Shown: piece by piece, positions 56,981 to 64,000 of the stretch
Numbering within the stretch: the stretch's first letter is position 1
Layout of the letters: each line of letters opens with the position of its first letter
DNA from: Paratinospora sagittata
Lineage: Eukaryota; Streptophyta; Magnoliopsida; Ranunculales; Menispermaceae
Length of the DNA: 64,000 nt
Reading direction: 5' to 3'
Assembly (NCBI GenBank): GCA_035771175.1
Contig: CM069603.1
Span: forward strand, 23,970,286-24,034,285
Position numbers and translations under genes: made by a program
The notes under the pieces: generated by a model
Database searches by the model: none
Told to the model about the DNA's origin: nothing
The model's input: the letters and a program-made list of their open reading frames with translations, nothing else

Positions 56981-59900
56981 ATATCCGTCAGGGTTTGGCA
57001 CTGGCTGGCGTGTAGACCTATGCGCAGGCTATGGGGCAGGCCGCATATTTTGAGGCCGCAGAGGCCAATTCTCAGATGAGATTACCTGTAGTAGTCCAAG
57101 CACCCGCAGCTCCTACAGTTCAGACTCAACAGGCAGGGTCAGAGGCATAGTATTTCAGTGGCATGAGAGGTCGACGTAATAAGAGGCCGAGATTCAGCGG
57201 CAGTGGATATGAGGCATCTATAGCCTCCGCTCCAGTATCAGTGGTACCTCCAGCTGCGGGCCAGAGTGTTCAGATTTCTAGTCGATATCAGCAGCAGCAG
57301 CAAAGTTTTGTCAAATCTGGTGGACAACAGACAACCGGGGCCAAGTCGCAGGTTGTATCTTCTGCACCTAGAGTACCGAGGCCGATTGTGCGTTATGGTT
57401 GCGGGACTCCAAGGCATAAGAGCAACCAGTGTCCACAGAGGATGCCTTTTGGTCAGTTTAGTCCTACAGCTGCATCTACCAGAGAGCATGCCAGAGTTGT
57501 TACGCAGGTAGATCCTAAGGCTAGCAAGCAACTAATCGAAGGTACAATCAGCATTTGAAATTCTTTGATGTATGTCTTCATTAATGCTGGTTCTACTCTG
57601 TCATTTATTTCTGGTGGTGTAGTAGATAGATTGAGATTGTCTGCTGTTAGGACTAGTACGCCGTTGATTTTGAGTACGGCGGCCGGTGAGAGAATTTACC
57701 CTAATATGGTATGTGTGGGATGCATTGTGAGATTCGAGGACCACGAGATGTCTGTTGACCTTAGAGTCTTAGAGATCCTAGAGTTTGATGCCATTTTGGG
57801 TATGGATTGGCTGGCAGCGTATCACGCTCACATTGATTGCTTGGGCAAGAGGATTATCTTTCAGATACCTGGAGAGCTAGTCTTTGTCTTTCGAGGCAGG
57901 ACTGCATCGAGACCACCTACCCAGGGTAGATTAGCCACTGATGATGAGGTTGCTACGATGGCGAGTTTGACACCAGTGGATGATGTGGGTCAGAGTATTC
58001 AGCTAGCAGACATTCCTGTAGTCTGCGAGTACCCAGAGGTTTTTCCTGATGAGTTACCTGGCTTGCCACCTAGGCGTAAGGTAGACTTTATCATTGAGTT
58101 GATGCCTGGTACTAAACCCATTTTCATTCCACGGTATCGAATGGCACCGAAAGAGCTGAATGCCCAACCTGATGAGCTGATGAACAAGGGATTTATTTTC
58201 CCTAGCATGTCACATTGGGGAGCACCTGTGTTGTTCATCAAGAAGAAAGATGGGAGTCTTCGTTTGTGTATAGACTACCGTGACTGAATAAGATAGCTGT
58301 GAAGAACAAATATCCACTTCCTCTTATTGACGACTTGTTTGACCAACTGATTGGGGCCAAGTTCTTTTCGAAGATTGACTTGAGGTCTGGGTACCATCAG
58401 TTGAGGATGAGATATTAGGATGTGCCGAAGACTGCTTTTCAGACGAGGTATGGACATTACGAGATTCTGGTGATGCCCTTCGGGTTGACTAATGCACCAG
58501 CTATGTTCATGGATCTGATGCAGAGAGTGTTCAGGCCGGACCTTGACCAGTTCATTATTGTCTTCATCGATGATATCCTAGTCTATTCTAAGACAAAAGA
58601 AGATCATGAGCGTCATCTTAGTGTTACCTTGCAGACATTGTTGGAGCATAGGTTGTATGCCAAGCTGAGCAAGTGTGATTTATGGATGACTGAGGTGAAA
58701 TTCTTGGGTCATGTGATTAGTGCAGAGGGTATTTCTACTGATTCTTCTAAGGTTGAGGCAATCATTGATTGGCCAAAACTTACCACAGTGACCGAGATTC
58801 ATAGCGTTCTGGGTTTGGCTGGCTATTACAGGAAGTTCGTGAAGGACTTTTCCACGATATCCACGCCAATGACTAAGCTGACTCAGAAGAACGTGGCCTT
58901 CACGTGGTCGGATGCCTGTTAGAAAGCTTTTTGTGAGTTGAAAAAGAGGTTGACTACAGCTCTAGTGTTGATTCTTCTAGAGCCTTAGAAAGAGTTGGTG
59001 ATTTATACTGATGCATCACTCTTAGGTCTGGGATGTGTACTGATGCATGAGGGTCGAGTGGTTGCATATGCATCTAGACAGCTTAAGGTGCATGAGCACA
59101 ACTACCCTGTGCATGATTTGGAGCTGGCCGCTATTGTATTTGCGCTGAAGCTATGAAGGCACTACCTTTATGGTGAGAGGTTCAGTTTGTTTTCTGATCA
59201 CAAGAGTTTGAAGTACCTCTTTGATCAGAAAGAGTTGAATATGCGGCAGAGGAGATGGCTCGAGTTACTAAAGGATTATGATTTCTCTTTGGAATATCAT
59301 CATGGCAAAGCCAATGTTGTGGCTGATGCTTTGAGCCGTAGGTGAGCAGGGACTCGGGTGGTTGCTTTTGAGATGGCCCAGCAGTGGCATTTACTTGAGA
59401 GAGTGACTATGATGAGTGTACTCTCAAACGCACCACTTACAGAGATATGTGCTCAGATGCATGTGCAGCTTGCGAATGCCCATATTCCGCGGGTTAGATA
59501 TTTACAGGAACATTGTCCAGATTATGACATGTACCGTGAATACGCAAACAGTGTTGACCAGGCCGATTGGCAGATTGGTCCAGATGATGTCTTGGGGTAT
59601 AAAGGGAAACTATGGATCCCATATGATGCTGAGTTGCATGCTGAGATACTTCGAGAGGCTCACAGGTCTCAGTATATTGTTCATCCAGGGGCTACCAAGA
59701 TGTACCATGATATGAAGAGATCTATATGGTGGCACAGGATGAAGAAGAGTATTGCTGAGTATGTGCAAAGATGTGAGGTGTGCCAGCAGGTTAAGGCTGA
59801 ACACCGGAAGCCTGGAGGTCAGATGCAACCATTGCCCATACCCGAGTGGAAATAGGAACACATAACGAAGGATTTCATCGTGGGATTGTTGAGGTCTCAG

Positions 59901-60935
59901 GGCAGATTTGATGCCATTTGGGTTGTGGTCGATAGATTGACCAAGAGTACGCACTTCCTTCCTATGAGCGTCAGGGACTCTGTGGATAGACTTAGCAAAT
60001 TATATGTGAGAGAGATCGTGAGATTGCATGGAGTGCCCTTGTCTATCATGTCGGATCGAGATCCACGATTTACATCGAGGTTTTGGCAGGCCTTACATAC
60101 TCGATTTGGGACCCACCTTCGACTCAGTACAGCATTTCATCCTCAGACTGACGGTCAGTCCGAAAGAGTGATTCAGATGCTGGAGGATATGCTCAGGTCT
60201 TGCATTTTAGAGTTCGGTGGTGGTTAGGGTGAGAATTTGCCCTTGTGTGAATTTGTTTACAACAACAGTTATCAGTCTAGCATCGGTATGGCATCGTATG
60301 AGGCTTTGAATGGAAGACCCTGTAGATCTCCAGCTTGTTGGTACGAGGTGGGTGATAAGCAGTTATGGGGCCCTGATGCAGTTGTTGAGCAGATTGAGAA
60401 ATTCAAGCTGATTCGGCAGAGGCTGAAGTCAGCTCAGGACAGGCAAAAAATTTATTATGATAACCGGCATAGGCCGTTAGAGTTTGCAGTAGGAGATCTA
60501 GTTTTGCTTAAGGTCTCGCCACTCAAAGGTCAGATGAGGTTCGGTGTCAGTGGAAAACTTTCCCCTAGGTTTATTGGGCCATTCTGGATTGCTTAGAGGA
60601 TTGGATCTGTAACGTACAGGTTGGCTCTACCTTCTCAGCTCGAGGGTGTTCATGATGTATTCCACGTATCGATGTTGAGGAATTTTAATGAGGATCCATT
60701 GAAGGAGTCTTATCCCGATCCAGCTCATGTGCTTGATGTGAGTCATCTGCAAGTTGGGGAGGATACGACTTATGAGGAGTTGCCTATTCAGATTGTGGCT
60801 CGTAGGGTTCAGAAATTGAGAAATAAGGAAATCCCATTTGTGCGAGTCAGATGGCAATTCCACGATAATGAAAACCAAACCTAGGAGCGCGAGGACCAGA
60901 TAAGGGAGCAGTTCCCCGACCTTTTTACCGACTAA
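56981..60935 (+). pseudogene. gag (3' part) and pol of element C, decayed
   Basis: Continues after the solo LTR. Gag end: a knuckle reading RYGCGTPRHKSNQC (57390-57431), in which the first Cys is Arg. Protease: [12 protein letters not shown], so the catalytic Asp is Asn; [15 protein letters not shown] follows. [22 protein letters not shown], a 1-bp deletion near 58283, [23 protein letters not shown] (58561 on). RNase [25 protein letters not shown]. Integrase: QRCEVCQQVKAEH, SDRDPRF, HPQTDGQSERV, then FGVSGKLSPRFIGPF and a final TAA at 60933-60935. In-frame stops include TGA 57556, TAG 58416, TAG 58920, TAG 58986, TGA 59154, TGA 59343, TAG 59853, TAG 60225, TAG 60594 and TAG 60882. It is closely related to pol of element A. 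Confidence 0.92.
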
Positions 60936-60994
60936 GGTTACTTCTCTTGCTTTTATTTTTTTGAGGACAAAAATATTCCTAAGTTGGGGAGAGT
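60936..60994 (+). other. 3' non-coding region and PPT of element C
   Basis: The segment tttgaggacaaaaatattcct, then the PPT aagttggggagagt (60981-60994), directly before the 3' LTR. Confidence 0.82.
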
Positions 60995-63900
60995 TGTAGC
61001 ACCCGTGCCTTTAGGTGACGTCATTTTGACCCATAGTGTACCCGCAGAGTACCGGTATACATATTCTTATACGTATATGTATATGTATTTTGATGCTCGA
61101 AGCACGTAAGTTCGAGTGTCTTTGCATGATTTTAGGTCATAAAGAGTTCGCATGAAGTTTCGGAACCATCGGAGACCATTTCAACGTCAAAACATGTCAA
61201 AAACGGTGTTTTGGATCCAATGGAGCTCGCTCCATAGAAGAAGAAATTTTTGTCACAAATTACATCAATGGTTTGATCTCCTAGATCCGTGGCGTGATTG
61301 AGCTGAAATTCTTTTGGCTCATTCTTATATGATAGATCTTCATTATGAACGGTGAAGATCTTGATCGGAGTTACCTACTATGAGTTATAAGACTCCCAAC
61401 ACTGTTTCACGGATTTTCAGATTTTCTTACACAGTTTTGATCAAACTTTTGATCGCGCAATCCCACCGTTGGGTTGAGTTGAGAGTTTACCCGAATGTTG
61501 GTAATTGACTCATGCAACCTTGGAACGGTTAAGATGTTAAATTGGTGGGTATTTTGCAAGAAATTGACTATCTAAGTGCAAGTATTGCAACAGGAAAATT
61601 GATTTTTTGATAATTTTTGGCAACTTTTAGTTGTTGGCCCAAGCTTGTCTATTTAAGCACCCAAAACGTAATTTTAGGCTCATTTGCTCATTTCTCAACC
61701 AGAAAAGAGAGAAAGGAGCTGGATAGGAGAAAAGGAGAAGAAACCTAGGGTTGGTGGATTTTGCTCAAAATCCCTAAGGTTTGCATGTTTTTCCTCATTG
61801 TTCTTCCTTCAATCTCTTTGGTTCATGCATACTAGTGTTGTTTTGATGCATGCATTGTATGAAACCCAGATTTGACGGGGTAGTGGAAATCAAATGTTTT
61901 CCAAATGCTTTCCATGTTTGATATGTGTGTTTAGAGTGTGTTGGGAACCCTCTAAAGGCAAAAACCCCAATTTCTAACAAGAAATTGGTAAGGTTTAGTA
62001 CAAACGACCTAGTCTTTGTTCATTGACCTAGACTTTGACTTAAGCTTTGCATGCCACCTATGATGGACTGATCAGTATTAGGGACTGATTCATGTATTTA
62101 GCTTGAGATTTTAATGGTGAAATCATATGGTTTAGTGTAAATGGTCAGTGTTTGGTTCATGGCCTTAGGCTTTTCCAAAAGTCATGCATGTCAACTATGT
62201 TGTTCTAGGTGGCATTGTGAATGAAACCATGTTGTTAGATCAGTAAATTTTAGGGCTATGTATGGTGGCCTAATATAAAATTGACAATATGGCCTATGTA
62301 TGAAAATTTCCAGATTTGGGGCTTTTGATGCTCTTGATATAAAATCTGGAAAATTATGCAATGTAGGTCTAATTGGACATGATTAGGGTTGTTTGATGAT
62401 TGAATTCAGTGGGTTCTCATAATGGACACCCTAAGGTTGACTAATTTTGATCTAGGCTAAGTATTTGGCATTTTTCATGTACTTTGGCAATTTTGCATGT
62501 AATTTGGGGATTTTGCCCAAATTGGGACTTTTCACCCAAAGCAAGTCATTTTATGAAATTGACTTGGGGATTGTTTAATTGGACCCAAATTGAGTAGAAT
62601 CATTGGTTTAAAATGTTAGAACCTATGTTAAATTGATATGACTTAGTTCATTTTGACTTTATGTTTTATATTGGCCTAATTGGGGATTTTGACCAAGACT
62701 TAGTCAATTGATGAAATTGACTTGATGAATAGTCTAATTGACCCTAATTATAATGGAATTTCATGTATATTAGTGGTTGGATCATGGGATCACCCTATTA
62801 AATTCAATTTAGGTCAATCTTAGTTTAATTGAGTCTAAATGATCAAGTTCGGCAATATGGAAATTGGCTCAAGGGGGTAATCAATTTAGAATCTAATTGA
62901 CTTTAGATTGGATTTGAACATGGGGTTTTGACACACTTTATGACTGATTTTTAGTCGTGTGAACCATGTTATTTTCTGGTCTTGTGATTGATCTTGAACC
63001 CGTTTAGTCAATTGGAGAGTTTTGGCGATTGGATTGGCTAGACTTAGCCAATCAAGAGTGAGTGTTCTTTTACTTTTGGATTATGTATATGTGGCATTGT
63101 AGTATAGAAATGATTTAAATGCTTTTGTATGATGGTATGCATGTTTTAATATTCCATGAAATACATTTGAGCATAATTCATTGGGATGACAATTTGGGTT
63201 GAGGCCCCGAGTTGGAATTTCCTCTTTTTGGGAATTCTCGTAAGTCTAGCGGCGATCCCAGTTGTGTTCCTAGCAAAGGATTTTATGGCTTGTGTATGGG
63301 TAGGTTAGTTTAGGCTAATCTTACGTGCTGCACAACCCCAGAAATCCTATTAGGATACGAGTATTGTGTGTGTGTTTAGGTACTGTGTGTAGCGCACCAG
63401 CCTTGAACCCCCATACTAATGAGGCGTTAGGATTGCATGAGCATGACTACAAATGTTATGCATCGTCTTATGTATGACTTGATCCATTATGTTAGCATGT
63501 ATGTAATCTATTTCGTCATCATGATATTTCAACTGTTTTATGATCTTACCATGTTTTATAAATGCACGTATATGCCACTTGTAAATAACATTCACTGAGC
63601 TGGCTGTAGCTCCTACCTCACCATCTTTTTTTAGGATCTGATAGAAAAGGAAAAGGGAAGGCTTGACTGCGGAGCGTCCCTTGTTTTGTTTCAAGTAGGT
63701 GTTGTACATTTAGTTTTGTATTTTGATAATTATGTACGTGATAACACCTAGTTATTGTATATTTAACACATAGTTGGGATGTATTGGGTTTTGTATCATT
63801 TTGAAGACTCTGGAATTTTATATTTATAAAAATTTGGAGAAGTAATATTTTATTTCATTATGATCATGTTAGTTGGTTGTTAAGGATGTACTTTTATTTC

Positions 63901-64000
63901 TTTTTGGGGATTCGTATATGTATTCGAGAGCTGACGCTGACGAGACGTTGGGTGTACTGACGGAGGGTGTACTCAAAGGTTCCCGTGCCGGTCATGACGT
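60995..64000 (+). mobile_element. 3' LTR of element C (cut by the window edge)
   Basis: Begins TGTAGCACCCGTGCC and follows the 5' LTR to ...gtcatgacgt at the last base. By comparison with 52987-53007 about 21 bp are missing. It has two blocks absent from the 5' LTR (ctcctagatccgtggcg near 61278, and tactatgagttataagactc near 61368). Confidence 0.93.

Larger units (their letters stand above)
50034..64000 (+). mobile_element. Element C: Ty3/gypsy (chromovirus-like) retrotransposon
   Basis: 5' LTR, leader, gag-pol remnants, PPT and 3' LTR in the correct order, inserted in the F-type LTR after TAATA (50029-50033, presumed target duplication; the right copy is outside the window). It is old: many stops, a frameshift, and many differences between LTRs, including two indels (extra blocks in the 3' LTR near 61278 and 61367). 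A solo LTR of family A is nested in its gag. Confidence 0.92.

Overview
The window is repeat DNA from a large plant nuclear genome, most likely a flowering plant. I see no cellular gene, tRNA, rRNA or CRISPR array. Nearly every base belongs to nested long-terminal-repeat (LTR) retrotransposons: chromovirus-type Ty3/gypsy elements at both ends and Sirevirus-type Ty1/copia elements in the middle. Primer-binding sites matching plant initiator-Met tRNA (TGGTATCAGAGC), TG...CA LTR ends, 5-bp target duplications and polypurine tracts support this. I use the labels A to G for element families; B2 and G2 are second copies.

Left part (1-18771). Element A (Ty3/gypsy, + strand) enters from the left as a decayed RT-RNase H-integrase reading frame, followed by its LTR (from 2799). 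A younger, structurally complete Ty3/gypsy element B (5225-15990, target duplication TATTT) sits inside that LTR, which resumes at 15991 and breaks off near 16228. B carries two reading frames: an extra ORF1 (7146-8726) of the 'putative plant transposon protein' type, then gag-pol (9512-14221) interrupted by two stop codons. Next is B2 (16229-18771, - strand), a diverged relative of B that keeps part of ORF1, a primer-binding site and an LTR.

Middle part (18772-50033). Sirevirus-type LTRs (families D, E and F) are stacked, duplicated and truncated on both strands. There is one nearly full but heavily mutated copia element D (38071-46617), gag fragments, and two copies (G +, 31902-34530; G2 -, 46618-48936) of a long protein with the same kind of domain as ORF1 of B. 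The LTRs hold arrays of small inverted repeats whose arms co-vary, suggesting folded RNA.

Right part (50034-64000). Element C (Ty3/gypsy, + strand) has a 2974-bp 5' LTR, a decayed gag-pol, and a 3' LTR that lacks only about 21 bp at the window edge. A 3087-bp solo LTR of family A, in reverse orientation, interrupts its gag. That solo LTR also preserves the empty version of the site where B inserted in the other A copy.

The most interesting signals are: (1) ORF1-type proteins carried by both Ty3/gypsy and Ty1/copia elements; (2) strong splice-acceptor-like sites just before both ORF1 and gag of B; (3) three co-varying hairpins with one conserved loop between ORF1 and gag; (4) an array of about 19 GAACGTTC-type palindromes, resembling heat-shock elements, directly upstream of the B TATA box; and (5) tandem micro-hairpins with a conserved CCYGTAA loop in every Sirevirus-type LTR. 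All boundaries and alignments were read by eye.
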